Source: Mesorhizobium sp. B4-1-4 (lineage in GTDB: Bacteria; Pseudomonadota; Alphaproteobacteria; Rhizobiales; Rhizobiaceae). From it: a DNA stretch of 64,000 bases. Under the pieces are notes generated by a model. It was not told where the DNA came from, did not search any database, and was given only the letters and a program-made list of their open reading frames with translations. The translations under genes were made by a program, and so were the position numbers. The DNA is taken from NCBI RefSeq assembly GCF_006439395.2, contig NZ_CP083950.1, positions 248,001 to 312,000 on the forward strand, given 5' to 3'. Every line of letters begins with the position of its first letter. Within the stretch, counting starts at the first letter, position 1. Of this stretch, positions 1-9,245 are shown piece by piece.

Positions 1-46
1 AGCGCTCCGTCGAACAGATTTCAGTTGTCAACGAAGGGAACCATCC

Positions 47-1600
47 ATGCCTATCACCATCAACCGTCGCAATTTGTTGCAAGCCTCCGCAGCAGCCGGA
101 CTTTTTGCCGCCTTCGGTGCTCACGCTCAAGCCGCAGGCACAGGTTTATCCGATCTGACGATCGCGGTTACGAGCCTTCCGGTAAGTCTCGATCCTATGG
201 GGGCGAATTCAAACGACAGCGAGCGCGTATCGCAGAATCTCATCGAAAATCTAATCTTCTACGATTTTGGCACCAAGCAGTTGAAGCCGGGCCTCGCCGC
301 GTCCTGGCGTCGACTCGACGACCTTACTCTTGAGCTCGATATCCGTCAGGACGTGAAGTGCCATGATGGCAGCCAGTTCACGGCAGAAGACGTGGAATTT
401 ATGTTTGGACCGGCGCGGTACGGTTCAGCCGACGCGAAGGGACCTGGCTACACAACTGCCGTGTCCTTTCTGGGTACGATCGCTTCCGTGAAAGCGGTCG
501 AGCGCTTCAAGGTTCGCATCACCACCAAGACCACCGATCCCCTACTTGAGCTGCGCCTCGCGAGCTGGATGGGCCAGGTCCCGAGTGCTTCCGGCTTCCG
601 AAAGGCTGAGAATTGGGAAAAATGGGGTCTCTCCGTCGTGGGCACCGGTCCATACCGCATTGCCGAAGTCCGTCCGGGCCAATTTATCCGGTTCGAAGCT
701 TTCGACGGTTACTGGGGTGAAAAGCCAGCGATCAAGTCCTTCACGCTCAAGCTAACGCCGGAGGCAGCAACACGCACGGCGGGACTGCGGACAGGCGAAT
801 TCGATATTGTCACCGAACTTGCTCCGGACCAGTTCAAGGCTCTGGCGGGCGATGCAAACACCGAAGTTGTGGGCGGACCGATCCGCAACATTCGCGCCTT
901 GGTCTACAACAGCCAGCATCAGGTCTTGAAGGACGTTCGCATTCGACGCGCGCTCAATCTTGCGATCGATCGGCAGATCATCGTCGACACGCTCTTCGAC
1001 GGCAAGGTGACTGTACCCAACGGCCTTCAGATGCAGGCCTTCGGCGACATGTATGTCAGCGAGCACAAAGCGACCCCCTTCGATCCCGATGCGGCCAAGA
1101 AGCTCCTGAAGGAGGCTGGCTATGACGGAGGCGAAATCGCCTATCGCTACCTGAAGGACTACTACACGAATGAGATCGCAACCGCTCAGGCCCTTCAGCA
1201 GATGTGGAAAGAAGTCGGGCTCAACGTCAAGCTGAGCATGGTGGAATCTACCGAACAGGTTCTGGCGGCTGGTCAGGGCATCAGCAACATCTCCAACGCC
1301 GCCTACTATCCGGATCCGCTTGGCCAGGTCTTCCGCCTCTACGGCAAGGGAGGTCTCATTCCGAGCCGCAAGCAGTGGAGCAACGCTGAATTCGACACCG
1401 TTGGCGAGGACCTTCTCAGCCTCGACCACGCCAAGCGCCGTGCGGCCTCCGCGCGCCTCCTCGACATCTATGAGCAGGACCCTCCAGGCACCTATCTCCA
1501 TACCCTTCCCATGTTCTACGGCAAACGCCGGAAGGTCAAATGGGCTCCGAACGACACAGCGTTCATGGATCTACGTGCTGGGAACCTGCAAGCTGGTTGA
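47..1600 (+). CDS. Peptide-type ABC transporter substrate-binding protein (SBP family 5)
   Basis: This 517-residue periplasmic binding protein belongs to the oligopeptide/dipeptide/nickel group (SBP_bac_5) and would deliver its ligand to the permeases encoded just downstream. The N-terminus has a twin-arginine style signal (RRNLLQASAAAGL, residues 7-19) followed by an Ala-rich stretch ending near AHAQA, so Tat export is likely. The length fits the family. The start is supported by a purine-rich GAAGGGA shortly before the ATG. The stop lies 4 bases before the ATPase gene, which points to one transcript. The ligand cannot be read from the sequence; peptide, opine or modified amino acid are all possible. 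Family is confident, substrate is not. Confidence 0.9.
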   Translation: MPITINRRNLLQASAAAGLFAAFGAHAQAAGTGLSDLTIAVTSLPVSLDPMGANSNDSERVSQNLIENLIFYDFGTKQLKPGLAASWRRLDDLTLELDIRQDVKCHDGSQFTAEDVEFMFGPARYGSADAKGPGYTTAVSFLGTIASVKAVERFKVRITTKTTDPLLELRLASWMGQVPSASGFRKAENWEKWGLSVVGTGPYRIAEVRPGQFIRFEAFDGYWGEKPAIKSFTLKLTPEAATRTAGLRTGEFDIVTELAPDQFKALAGDANTEVVGGPIRNIRALVYNSQHQVLKDVRIRRALNLAIDRQIIVDTLFDGKVTVPNGLQMQAFGDMYVSEHKATPFDPDAAKKLLKEAGYDGGEIAYRYLKDYYTNEIATAQALQQMWKEVGLNVKLSMVESTEQVLAAGQGISNISNAAYYPDPLGQVFRLYGKGGLIPSRKQWSNAEFDTVGEDLLSLDHAKRRAASARLLDIYEQDPPGTYLHTLPMFYGKRRKVKWAPNDTAFMDLRAGNLQAG

Positions 1601-1604
1601 TATC

Positions 1605-3281
1605 ATGGATGCTAGCAACATCATCCCTGAGCACACACTCCTGGAGATCCGCAATCTGCGGGTCTCCTTTCCGACGAGGGAAGGGGAATTGGTCGCCATC
1701 GACGGTATCGATCTCGACGTCGGTGCGGGCGAGATCGTTGCCTTGGTCGGCGAAAGCGGCAGCGGGAAATCGACGTGCGGCCTGTCAATCCTCGGGCTCC
1801 TCGACAAGCGCGTGGTCGCTACCGGGTCGATCAGATTCGATGACGTCGAACTGCTTGACGACGGCGGGTCCACCCAGGCTTCGCTGCGCGGTCGAGAGAT
1901 GGCAATGATCTTTCAGGAGCCGACAGGTGCGCTCAATCCGGTGCGCACGATCGGAAGCCAACTGCGAGAGATGATTTGCTATCATACCGGGACGACCACC
2001 GGTGCCGCCCAGGAAAAGGCGGCCGGAATGCTCGAAAAGGTGCAAGTCCCGGACGCAGCCGGTCGAATGAAGCAATATCCGCACGAGATGTCAGGCGGGC
2101 TCAACCAGCGGATCGTCATCGGCATGATGCTTCTGCACGGTCCCCGGCTGCTTATAGCCGACGAGCCGACAACTGCGCTTGACGTGTCCACTCAGGCCGA
2201 AGTGCTGACCCTTCTGACAAAGCTAAGGGACGAACAAGGGTTGGCGATTCTGTTCGTCACGCATGATCTGGCGATCGTCTCGATGATCGCCGACCGGGTC
2301 GCAGTAATGCAGCGCGGACGAATAGTTGAAAGTGGCCCGACATCCGAGGTTCTGACCAATCCAAAAAACCCTTACACGAAGGCTCTCGTCGAGGCACGCC
2401 TTGATTGGACAACGCCTCCGCCGGTGCTTGTCACTATCTCTGAGGATCCGATCCTGCGCGTCGCATCGGTAACGAAGTCCTATGCCAGGAAGTCAGGCGT
2501 TTTTGGATCGCGGCAGCGATCCCAAATTCTCTCCGACGTCAGTTTCGCCATCAAATCCGGTGAGGCGTTCGGGCTCGTCGGCGAGAGCGGATCTGGAAAG
2601 TCCACATTGGCACGTATCGTGGCCGGCCTCGAGCTTCCTGATTCCGGCACCGTGAAGTACGGGGCGATGGTCGAGCAAACCGGCAGAAAGGCGCTGCATC
2701 GAAGTGTCCAATATGTGTTTCAGGACCCTGCCGGCGCGTTGGACCGGCGCCTTCGTATAAAGGATCAACTCCGCGAGCCGTTGGATATACATGCCATCGG
2801 CGAGCGACGCGAACGGGATTCAAAATGCGTGGAGATGCTTGAGCTGGTAGAACTGGACCGGTCATTTGCCGGCAGGTTTCCGCACGAGTTGTCCGGCGGA
2901 CAGCGTCAGCGAGTGGTGCTGGCACGGGCCTTGATGCTCCAGCCCCGTTTGCTGATTTGCGACGAACCGGTTTCCGCCCTCGATGCTTCTACCCAGCGGC
3001 AGATCCTTAAGCTTCTGCATGGTCTGCGGGAGCGTCTAGGCCTGTCGCTGTTGTTCGTCAGCCACGACCTCACGCAGGTGAGATACCTGTGCGACCGGGT
3101 CGCTGTCCTAAAAACGGGCGAGATCGTCGAAACAGGCGAATGTCGTCAGGTGCTGGAAACTCCTCAGCATCCTTACACCAAGATGCTGGTCTCATCCATC
3201 CCTCGTCCTCATTCGGTCCGCACGGGGCTGCCGCCGGCCACCGAAGACGGAACGTCGCTTCCTGCCGCCGCGGAGGTCTGA
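1605..3281 (+). CDS. Fused double ABC transporter ATPase (DppD-DppF type)
   Basis: The 558-residue protein carries two complete ABC ATPase domains in tandem, equivalent to DppD plus DppF in one chain. Walker A motifs GESGSGKST occur near residues 49-57 and again near 325-335. Each half has an LSGG-type signature (MSGGLNQR and LSGGQRQR) and a Walker B with DEP. The open frame extends upstream inside the preceding gene, but the ATG at 1605, 4 bases after the previous stop, gives the normal N-terminus. It powers uptake through the two permeases that follow. Such fusions are common in Rhizobiales. Confidence 0.92.
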   Translation: MDASNIIPEHTLLEIRNLRVSFPTREGELVAIDGIDLDVGAGEIVALVGESGSGKSTCGLSILGLLDKRVVATGSIRFDDVELLDDGGSTQASLRGREMAMIFQEPTGALNPVRTIGSQLREMICYHTGTTTGAAQEKAAGMLEKVQVPDAAGRMKQYPHEMSGGLNQRIVIGMMLLHGPRLLIADEPTTALDVSTQAEVLTLLTKLRDEQGLAILFVTHDLAIVSMIADRVAVMQRGRIVESGPTSEVLTNPKNPYTKALVEARLDWTTPPPVLVTISEDPILRVASVTKSYARKSGVFGSRQRSQILSDVSFAIKSGEAFGLVGESGSGKSTLARIVAGLELPDSGTVKYGAMVEQTGRKALHRSVQYVFQDPAGALDRRLRIKDQLREPLDIHAIGERRERDSKCVEMLELVELDRSFAGRFPHELSGGQRQRVVLARALMLQPRLLICDEPVSALDASTQRQILKLLHGLRERLGLSLLFVSHDLTQVRYLCDRVAVLKTGEIVETGECRQVLETPQHPYTKMLVSSIPRPHSVRTGLPPATEDGTSLPAAAEV

Positions 3282-3283
3282 CG

Positions 3284-4201
3284 ATGGTCTTGCTTATTCT
3301 TCGGCGACTAGTGCGCGCCGCCATAACGATCCTGCTTCTGACGACGTTCGCTTTCATCGTGCTGCGCACGTCTGGAGGCGGCGCCAGCGCCATGCTGGGA
3401 GCGGAAGCCGATCCAACCGCCATCGCAGCCTTCAACGCCCGGTGGGGCCTCGAAAGGCCGCTTGTCGAGCAATACGTCGCCTTCATCAACGCTCTGCTTC
3501 ATGGCGATTTCGGTCAGTCTTTCATTGGTCGGCGTCCAGCTCTGGATGTTGTGCTGGAGCGTGTTCCGGCAACCTTGTCGCTGATGGGTTCAGGGCTGCT
3601 GGTAGCAGTCGTGCTCGGGCTGACCTTGGGCGTCTTCATCGCCCAGCGACGCGGAACTGCGGTGGACAAGGTTGTAACCTTCGTTGCCCTGGCGGGGTAT
3701 TGCGTCCCGTCCTTCATCATTGCGATCTTCTTGATCCTATTGCTCAGCGTCGAACTCAAGTGGCTGCCGACAACAGGCAACAGCACGGCGATTCACTACA
3801 TTCTTCCGATCACCACCGTTGCCGTTGGGGAGTTCGCTGTTTTCGTCCGGTTCACGCGCACCACAATGCTCGAAATGCTGAACCAGCCCTTTATGCGAGC
3901 AGCACGTGCGAAAGGGCTGAGCCCAGGAGCTACGGTCTGGCGCCACGCGATGCCCAATATGGCGGTGCCGATCGTCACGCTCATCGGTCTCGCAGTCGGC
4001 TCCCTGTTCGTAGGTGCCACGATTACGGAAAACGTCTTCGCCTGGCCGGGCATGGGCCAGTTACTCGTCCAAGCCGTGAACTTGCGTGACGCTGCGGTCG
4101 TTCAGACGATCATGGTGCTCGTCGGGATTTCCATGGTCGCCGTCAACATGACGGTTGACCTGCTCTATGCCTGGCTCGATCCACGGATAGGAGAACTTTG
4201 A
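3284..4201 (+). CDS. ABC transporter permease (DppB type)
   Basis: Inner-membrane permease of 305 residues in the DppB/OppB family. It has an N-terminal membrane segment right after LILRRLVRAAITI, several further hydrophobic helices, and the cytoplasmic EAA-type loop around ARAKGLSPGATVWRHAMPN that contacts the ATPase. I chose the ATG at 3284, two bases after the ATPase stop, rather than the far upstream start of the open frame, because family members begin with this kind of LRRL segment. The stop abuts the next permease start, so translation is probably coupled. Confidence 0.9.
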   Translation: MVLLILRRLVRAAITILLLTTFAFIVLRTSGGGASAMLGAEADPTAIAAFNARWGLERPLVEQYVAFINALLHGDFGQSFIGRRPALDVVLERVPATLSLMGSGLLVAVVLGLTLGVFIAQRRGTAVDKVVTFVALAGYCVPSFIIAIFLILLLSVELKWLPTTGNSTAIHYILPITTVAVGEFAVFVRFTRTTMLEMLNQPFMRAARAKGLSPGATVWRHAMPNMAVPIVTLIGLAVGSLFVGATITENVFAWPGMGQLLVQAVNLRDAAVVQTIMVLVGISMVAVNMTVDLLYAWLDPRIGEL

Positions 4202-5044
4202 GTGCGGAACCGAAGCGTCAACTTCTCTGGATCAGCTCTCGTTGCTGCACTGTTTCTCGTTGCGCTCGTTCTCATAGCCACGGTCGGCCCGGAGCTATAC
4301 TCGATCAGCAACGAAACGATGGATCTACGTGCACGCCTGGCACCGCCTGTTCTGCTGGGAGGGACCTTCGCCCATCCGTTCGGCACGGACGATCTTGGCC
4401 GGGATGTGCTCATCCGTCTGCTGTATTCGATCCGTGTGACGATAGCGGTCGCCTTTCTCGCCACCGGTTTTGGCGCCACGATCGGCATCGTCATCGGCCT
4501 TCTGGCGGCGCACTTTCGCGGCTGGGTCGATGATCTGCTTGTCGTTCTTATCGACCTTCAGGCGGCCGTCCCCTATCTCCTCATGGTGCTCGCCTTGATC
4601 ACGGTTTTCGGCAGCAACATGACCATGTTCGTGCTGGCACTCGGCCTTCATGGATGGGAACGTTACGCGCGACTGGCTCGCGGCGTCGCACTTTCCTTGA
4701 AGAACCACGGCTTCGCACTCGCCGTGAAAGGACTGGGAGCAGGCCCTTTGCGGATCTACGGGAGACACCTTTTGCCTAACATGGCAGGTGTCCTGATCAC
4801 CAACTTTACCCTGGCGCTACCGCAGGTCATTCTGCTGGAAAGTTCTCTCTCCTTCCTTGGCGTCGGCATCCAGGCTCCAGAAACCAGTTTGGGAGGCATG
4901 GTCGGTTTCGGCCGCGATTATCTTACCACCGCCTGGTGGATCGCAGTCATTCCGGCCTTGGTGATTTTCGCGATCTCGATTGCGGTCACAGCAGTTGGCG
5001 AGGAAATGAGGGAGAAGCTTGACCCCACAGTCAGTCAGCGCTGA
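4202..5044 (+). CDS. ABC transporter permease (DppC type)
   Basis: Second permease of the peptide-type transporter, 280 residues, starting with GTG directly after the stop of the DppB-like gene. It shows the DppC layout: one N-terminal helix, a periplasmic region with the family motif HPFGTDDLGRDV (around residues 58-69), then the transporter core with the EAA loop AVKGLGAGPLRIYGRHLLPN. It would pair with the preceding permease to form the channel. It closes the four-gene operon and faces a convergent DapA-family gene about 80 bases away. Confidence 0.9.
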   Translation: MRNRSVNFSGSALVAALFLVALVLIATVGPELYSISNETMDLRARLAPPVLLGGTFAHPFGTDDLGRDVLIRLLYSIRVTIAVAFLATGFGATIGIVIGLLAAHFRGWVDDLLVVLIDLQAAVPYLLMVLALITVFGSNMTMFVLALGLHGWERYARLARGVALSLKNHGFALAVKGLGAGPLRIYGRHLLPNMAGVLITNFTLALPQVILLESSLSFLGVGIQAPETSLGGMVGFGRDYLTTAWWIAVIPALVIFAISIAVTAVGEEMREKLDPTVSQR

Positions 5045-5125
5045 GCTCATTCTTCTTTTTTCCAGTTCAACGCCTCGATCAGTGGGGATGGTATATCAGA
5101 ACGCTCCGGCCGCCATGCCGGCCAG

Positions 5126-6085
5126 TCAGGCGGCGTATCTCGCCATTACGGGTTGCCTTGACCACTGGGCGTACCAAGCATCGAACAGCTTGAGCTGCGC
5201 CTCCGCATAGCCGCGCTGACTGTCGCTCAGTGCATCGGTCTGATTGAAGTGCAGCCGGTACTCAGGGTTACCCTTGAGCACCATCATGTGCTTGAAATAA
5301 AGCACCAGGTCCGGACCCTCGTCGAAGGAGGACAGCACGGCGAGCGCCGCGTCCAACTCCAATGCCAGACGGCGCGCTTCGGCATCGCCCTTCGCCGCCG
5401 CCCGACTGAGACCCACGAGGTGCAGCACTTCCCTGGGCAGGACGTTGCCGATGCCGGTGATTGCGCCGGACGCTCCGCAATTGACGAAACCGTGGAAGAC
5501 GGCGGTGTCGACGCCGATCATCAGCGCAACCTCATCGTCGCGGCTGGTTATATTTTCCGCCGCATAGCGCAGATCCGCCGGACCGCCGAACTCCTTGAAG
5601 CCAACCAGGTTCGGGTGTTCGGCCCGCAACGCAAAGAAGAGGTCGGCGCGCGTGGCAAAGCCGTAATAAGGGCTGTTGTAGATGACCGCCGGCAGATCGG
5701 GAGCGGCGGCAAGGATTGCCTTGAAATGGTGGCGCTGCGCTGTCACCGACGGCCCGCGTGACAGGACGCGTGGGATCACCATCAGACCCCGTGCACCAAC
5801 CTTCTGGGCATGGGCGGCGTGCGCCACGGCACTGGCGGTGTTGACCGCGCCGGTGCCGACGATCACCGGCACGCCGGCCTTCACCAGCCGCTCGACACCT
5901 TCCATGCGCTGCTCGTCCGTCAGGAGCGGCCAATCACCCATCGAGCCGCAATAGACGACCGCCGACATTCCAGCGGCAATCAGCTCGCGCCCCTTGCGCA
6001 CCAGCGCCTCGAAGTCGGGAACGCGGTCCCCGGTGCAAGGGGTCATCAGCGCCGGCATGCAGCCGGAAAACACATTGGCGTTCAT
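5126..6085 (-). CDS. DapA/NanA-family aldolase-lyase
   Basis: A 319-residue (beta/alpha)8 Schiff-base lyase of the dihydrodipicolinate synthase family. The catalytic pair is visible: Tyr136 in IYNSPYYG and the Schiff-base Lys164 in VGFKEF. The carboxylate-binding loop is the divergent GSMGD rather than GTTGE, so this is probably not DapA itself. In this setting it could be a deaminase or aldolase for 4-hydroxy-pyrroline-carboxylate, a keto-deoxy sugar acid, or similar. It is divergent from the enolase-family gene, and the intergenic region carries a shared operator-like site (6208-6220). Confidence 0.85.
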   Translation of the reverse strand: MNANVFSGCMPALMTPCTGDRVPDFEALVRKGRELIAAGMSAVVYCGSMGDWPLLTDEQRMEGVERLVKAGVPVIVGTGAVNTASAVAHAAHAQKVGARGLMVIPRVLSRGPSVTAQRHHFKAILAAAPDLPAVIYNSPYYGFATRADLFFALRAEHPNLVGFKEFGGPADLRYAAENITSRDDEVALMIGVDTAVFHGFVNCGASGAITGIGNVLPREVLHLVGLSRAAAKGDAEARRLALELDAALAVLSSFDEGPDLVLYFKHMMVLKGNPEYRLHFNQTDALSDSQRGYAEAQLKLFDAWYAQWSRQPVMARYAA

Positions 6086-6207
6086 TTTCGGACTCTCCTT
6101 GATGCTGGCGAACGGGCCCGGCTGCTCACTTTGTCCCGGCGCCGGCCGTCTGTCACGGCTTCTCTATCCGTTTATTGAGCAATTGACAACAGGGTAGAAG
6201 GTGACAT

Positions 6208-6220
6208 ATTACCGGTTACC
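6208..6220. promoter_or_regulatory. Putative GntR operator, site A
   Basis: ATTACCGGTTACC lies between the divergent DapA-family and enolase-family genes. It matches three other sites in this block (9125-9136, 11797-11809, 15741-15753) to the consensus RYTACCGNTWAYM. It is roughly palindromic about the CCGG centre, as expected for a dimeric FadR-type repressor. The regulator assignment is inferred from proximity of the GntR gene at 8458-9102. Confidence 0.55.
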
Positions 6221-6255
6221 ACTAACCATTGTTGTGGCTGTTGCTGGGACAGATA

Positions 6256-7359
6256 ATGAAAATCGCCTCGATCGACGCTTTCGGATACGAACTCACCTAC
6301 GCGCATGGCGAGTATGTGATGTCGAAGGGCCGCGCCGCGCAAAGCCAGGCGTCGACGCTCGTGCGGATCCGCACCGACGCGGGCCTTGAGGGATGGGGCG
6401 AAAGCAGCACGCTCGGCGGGACCTATCTGCCGAGCTTTGCGGAAGGCACGCGGGAAGCCGTCCGGGTCCTTGCCGCTGCTTTGATCGGCCTTGATCCGAC
6501 CAATCTGTCGAAAGTGCACCGGGCGATGGATGCCGTCCTGCTGGGGCAGAACAATGCCAAGAGCGCTATCGACATCGCCTGTTGGGATATTTTGGGAAAG
6601 GTCGCCAATCTGCCGATCTCGACCTTGATTGGCGGGACAGCGCAGGACGATTTCCCGCTCTATGAAGCTGTTCCCCTGACTTCGCCTGAGCAGATGGCCG
6701 ACTTCGTCAGAATGCGAGGCGAAGCCGGGATCAATCGATTTCAGGTCAAGGTGGGCAACGATCCCTTTGACGACGCCAGACGCACTCGCAGTGTCGTCGA
6801 AGCCTGCGGGGGTGACGCCGTGATCATTGCAGACTCAAACGGCGGCTGGAATCTCCAGGCCGGCATTATCGCGGTGCGCGAGCTGGCGGGTCTTAAGGTC
6901 TATGTCGAGCAGCCCTGCCGCGACACTGCCGACTGCGCAATCGTCCAGAAAATGAGCTCGCTCCCGCTGGTCATGGACGAGTCCGTCGTCAATTCCGCGG
7001 AGCTCTATCGCGCGAAATACGAAGCAGGCGCTGGCTCCGTAAACATCAAGCTCGGCCGTGTCGGCGGCATCACCGGCGCAGTCCGTATGCGCGGCCAAGC
7101 GCAGGATCTGGGAATGACGATGTGCATCGAAGACGTATGGGGCGGCGACGTCACCACGGCTGCCGTGTCCCATGTGGCCGCTAGCACCCAGCCGGAAGCC
7201 TTGCTGCACGCATCGTTCTTCAACGATTGGACGAAGGAGCATGTGGCTGGATATCTGCCGCGCTCCAGCCGAGGCCGCGGCAGGGCGCCGGACGGGCCGG
7301 GTCTCGGCATTTGCGTCGACGTGAAGGCGATCGGCCCGGCGCTTTTTGAGGTCAGGTAA
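6256..7359 (+). CDS. Enolase-superfamily (mandelate racemase/muconate lactonizing) dehydratase, cis-3-hydroxyproline dehydratase-like
   Basis: A 367-residue member of the enolase superfamily. Seen in sequence: the N-terminal capping domain, the barrel Lys in FQVKVG, metal ligands in ADSNGGW, VEQP and DES, and a second catalytic-type Lys in VNIKLGRVGG. The AKSAIDIACWDILGK block and the TYLPSFAEG-like loop recall cis-3-hydroxy-L-proline dehydratases, and an Ldh2-type imine reductase occurs later in the cluster, which would fit that route. The exact substrate is inference; galactarate- or cycloisomerase-type chemistry is possible. The start is the ATG at 6256, preceded by GGGACAG. Confidence 0.8.
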   Translation: MKIASIDAFGYELTYAHGEYVMSKGRAAQSQASTLVRIRTDAGLEGWGESSTLGGTYLPSFAEGTREAVRVLAAALIGLDPTNLSKVHRAMDAVLLGQNNAKSAIDIACWDILGKVANLPISTLIGGTAQDDFPLYEAVPLTSPEQMADFVRMRGEAGINRFQVKVGNDPFDDARRTRSVVEACGGDAVIIADSNGGWNLQAGIIAVRELAGLKVYVEQPCRDTADCAIVQKMSSLPLVMDESVVNSAELYRAKYEAGAGSVNIKLGRVGGITGAVRMRGQAQDLGMTMCIEDVWGGDVTTAAVSHVAASTQPEALLHASFFNDWTKEHVAGYLPRSSRGRGRAPDGPGLGICVDVKAIGPALFEVR

Positions 7360-7497
7360 CGGTGGCGATCGGCGTCTTGTCCGCAACGTGGTCGGCGGCA
7401 CCGGCCTACCTCGACGTTCATGCGACCGCTGCCGATAGCGACGGTTCCCGGGCAGCTGCTTTCACGCTGCTTTGATGGTTCGACACAGGAGAACATA

Positions 7498-8403
7498 ATG
7501 GCCCTCAAGGGTGTACTTTCCGCAATCGTCACACCGTTCACGTCCGACGGTGAGCAAATCGACGAGGCGGCGCTGCGAAAGCTCGTCGACCAGAACATCG
7601 CCGACGGGGTCGACGGGTTTGTGCCCGCGGGCGGCACCGGCGAGTTCTCGGTCCTGTCTCACCGAGAGAGGCTGAAGCTGGTGGAGATCGTCGTCGAGCA
7701 GACAGCAGGACGAGTTGCCGTACTTGCTCATACCGGTGCGACCTCTTCAAGGGAGGCGATTGCACTTTCGAAGCACGCCGAGCAGATCGGAGCCACCGCG
7801 ATCATGCTGGCGACGCCGTATTATGAGCCAATCGGCCTGGAGGAAGCGCTTGCCTACTACGCCGCGGTCGCGGACGCGACCAGTCTGCCCATTTGTGCGT
7901 ACAATTTTCCGCCGGCTACCGGGTTGCACCTCGACGTGGATTTTCTTGTCCGGCTGGCGACCGAAATCCCTCAGGTGAAATACGTCAAGGATTCGTCCGC
8001 CAATATCGTGCAGATGAACACGCTGATCTCCGATCACGCTGACAGGATCACGTTCCTGAACGGCGAGGATGTCCTGATATTGCCTGCCTTGATGTTGAAG
8101 GCGCCGGGCATGGTCATGGGCGTTGCGAACTTCATGGCCCCAGCGCTGGCCAGGCTCCACAAGGCCAGCCAGGAGGAAGATGCTGCGACCGTGGCGAAGA
8201 TCTGGCGGCAGATCAATCCGGTGATCCGCGTGCTGGGAAACGGCGCCTACAACAGCGGTGTCAAGGCGGCTTGCGAAATTCTCGGCCTACCTGTCGGCAG
8301 CGTCCGCGCACCGATCCGGCCATACTCGACCGTGCAGATGGAAAAGCTGGAAGCGGCGCTGTCCAAGGTCGACCCGATCCTGCTCACAAGGGCCAGGCAC
8401 TGA
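7498..8403 (+). CDS. DapA-family lyase (4-hydroxy-tetrahydrodipicolinate synthase-like)
   Basis: Second DapA-family enzyme, 301 residues, with the canonical loop GGTGEF (residues 45-50), Tyr135 in AYNFPP and Schiff-base Lys164 in KYVKDSS. Because it sits with a proline-racemase-family enzyme and flavin oxidases, a role such as pyrroline-4-hydroxy-2-carboxylate deaminase is attractive, yielding 2-oxoglutarate semialdehyde for the aldehyde dehydrogenase at 17565. That assignment is inference; a sugar-acid aldolase would look much the same. The start has a clear ACAGGAG ribosome-binding site. A GC-rich hairpin follows the stop. Confidence 0.87.
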   Translation: MALKGVLSAIVTPFTSDGEQIDEAALRKLVDQNIADGVDGFVPAGGTGEFSVLSHRERLKLVEIVVEQTAGRVAVLAHTGATSSREAIALSKHAEQIGATAIMLATPYYEPIGLEEALAYYAAVADATSLPICAYNFPPATGLHLDVDFLVRLATEIPQVKYVKDSSANIVQMNTLISDHADRITFLNGEDVLILPALMLKAPGMVMGVANFMAPALARLHKASQEEDAATVAKIWRQINPVIRVLGNGAYNSGVKAACEILGLPVGSVRAPIRPYSTVQMEKLEAALSKVDPILLTRARH

Positions 8404-8413
8404 AACGACGGGA

Positions 8414-8430
8414 GGGCGCCTTGGGCGCCC
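8414..8430. terminator. GC-rich hairpin between convergent genes
   Basis: GGGCGC (8414-8419) pairs with GCGCCC (8425-8430) around a five-base loop, followed by a T-rich but interrupted tail (ACCTTCTTTAT). It lies between the convergent DapA-family and GntR genes and could terminate either. The U-tract is imperfect. Confidence 0.45.
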
Positions 8431-8457
8431 ACCTTCTTTATGGGGACCTCGCCGCAA

Positions 8458-9102
8458 TCAGGCCCAGTCGGTCACCAGGTGACTCAGATGCTCGGTCATC
8501 AGTTTGGCGGTCAGTTTCTGGTCGCCGGCAACCAAAGCATCAAGGACCGGCTGATGCTCCTCGGCCGATTTCACCAGGGCACCGCTTTCCGAAAGCGCTT
8601 TGAGGCCATATTGGCGTGACATATCGCGCAGGTTCTCCACAATGGCGGTGAGCTGGTCGTTTTCGAGGATCTCGAGCAGCCCGATATGGAAGCGCCGATC
8701 CGCGTCCAGATATCCGACAATGTCTCCCTTTTTCGCGCACCGGACCATGTCGGACGCGATCTTGGAGAACTCATCCTTGCGAGGCGCGACCTTCCCCTTC
8801 ATCGAAGCGAGGCGCGCCATCGATGGTATTTCGACGAGAAGGCGCAGGTCGTAGATGTTGCGCCGCTCTTTCTCGCTCAACGGCACGACGCGGAAGCCGC
8901 GGTTCCTGACGGCCTCCATCAGGCCCTGGTTGACAAGCGTCAGCATGGCTTCCCGGACCGGGCTGTTGGACACGCCCAGTTCCGCGGCCAATGATGCCGC
9001 CGAATAGATCTGCCCGGGAGCCAGGTCGCCTGAGATCAGCCGCAGCTTCAAGACCTCGAGAGCCTGGTCTCTCAGGTTGGTTTGGTGCAATCGGTTTTCC
9101 AT
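8458..9102 (-). CDS. GntR-family regulator, FadR subfamily (FCD domain)
   Basis: A 214-residue regulator: N-terminal winged helix (about residues 10-75, with AASLAAELGVSNSPVREAM) and an all-helical FCD ligand domain (about 85-210) with His residues suited to metal-dependent acid binding (RRFHIGLL, EEHQPVLDAL, EHLSHL). It probably controls the surrounding catabolic genes: a near-palindromic site at 9125-9136 lies about 22 bases before its own start, and sites of the same kind occur upstream of three divergent gene pairs nearby. Autoregulation is therefore likely. The effector is unknown. Confidence 0.9.
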   Translation of the reverse strand: MENRLHQTNLRDQALEVLKLRLISGDLAPGQIYSAASLAAELGVSNSPVREAMLTLVNQGLMEAVRNRGFRVVPLSEKERRNIYDLRLLVEIPSMARLASMKGKVAPRKDEFSKIASDMVRCAKKGDIVGYLDADRRFHIGLLEILENDQLTAIVENLRDMSRQYGLKALSESGALVKSAEEHQPVLDALVAGDQKLTAKLMTEHLSHLVTDWA

Positions 9103-9124
9103 TCACGGCCTCGACAGGTGAGTG

Positions 9125-9136
9125 ATTACCGATAAC
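9125..9136. promoter_or_regulatory. Putative GntR operator, site B (autoregulatory)
   Basis: ATTACCGATAAC lies just upstream of the GntR gene and matches the block-wide consensus RYTACCGNTWAYM shared with sites at 6208, 11797 and 15741. Its position next to the start suggests repression of the regulator gene itself. Confidence 0.55.
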
Positions 9137-9245
9137 ATGCGATCCATCGGCGAGTCTCGCATCACAGGTGAGAAAACTCAATACGCGTGAAATCCCGTTT
9201 GTCCATTGCATCCGACAGGCACTATTTCGACGGGTCGCTCACGGC

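Noticed and set aside
752..1501. Long minus-strand frame of 249 codons inside the first binding-protein gene
   Set aside because: Antisense shadow of a well-supported gene; no homology or ribosome-binding site.
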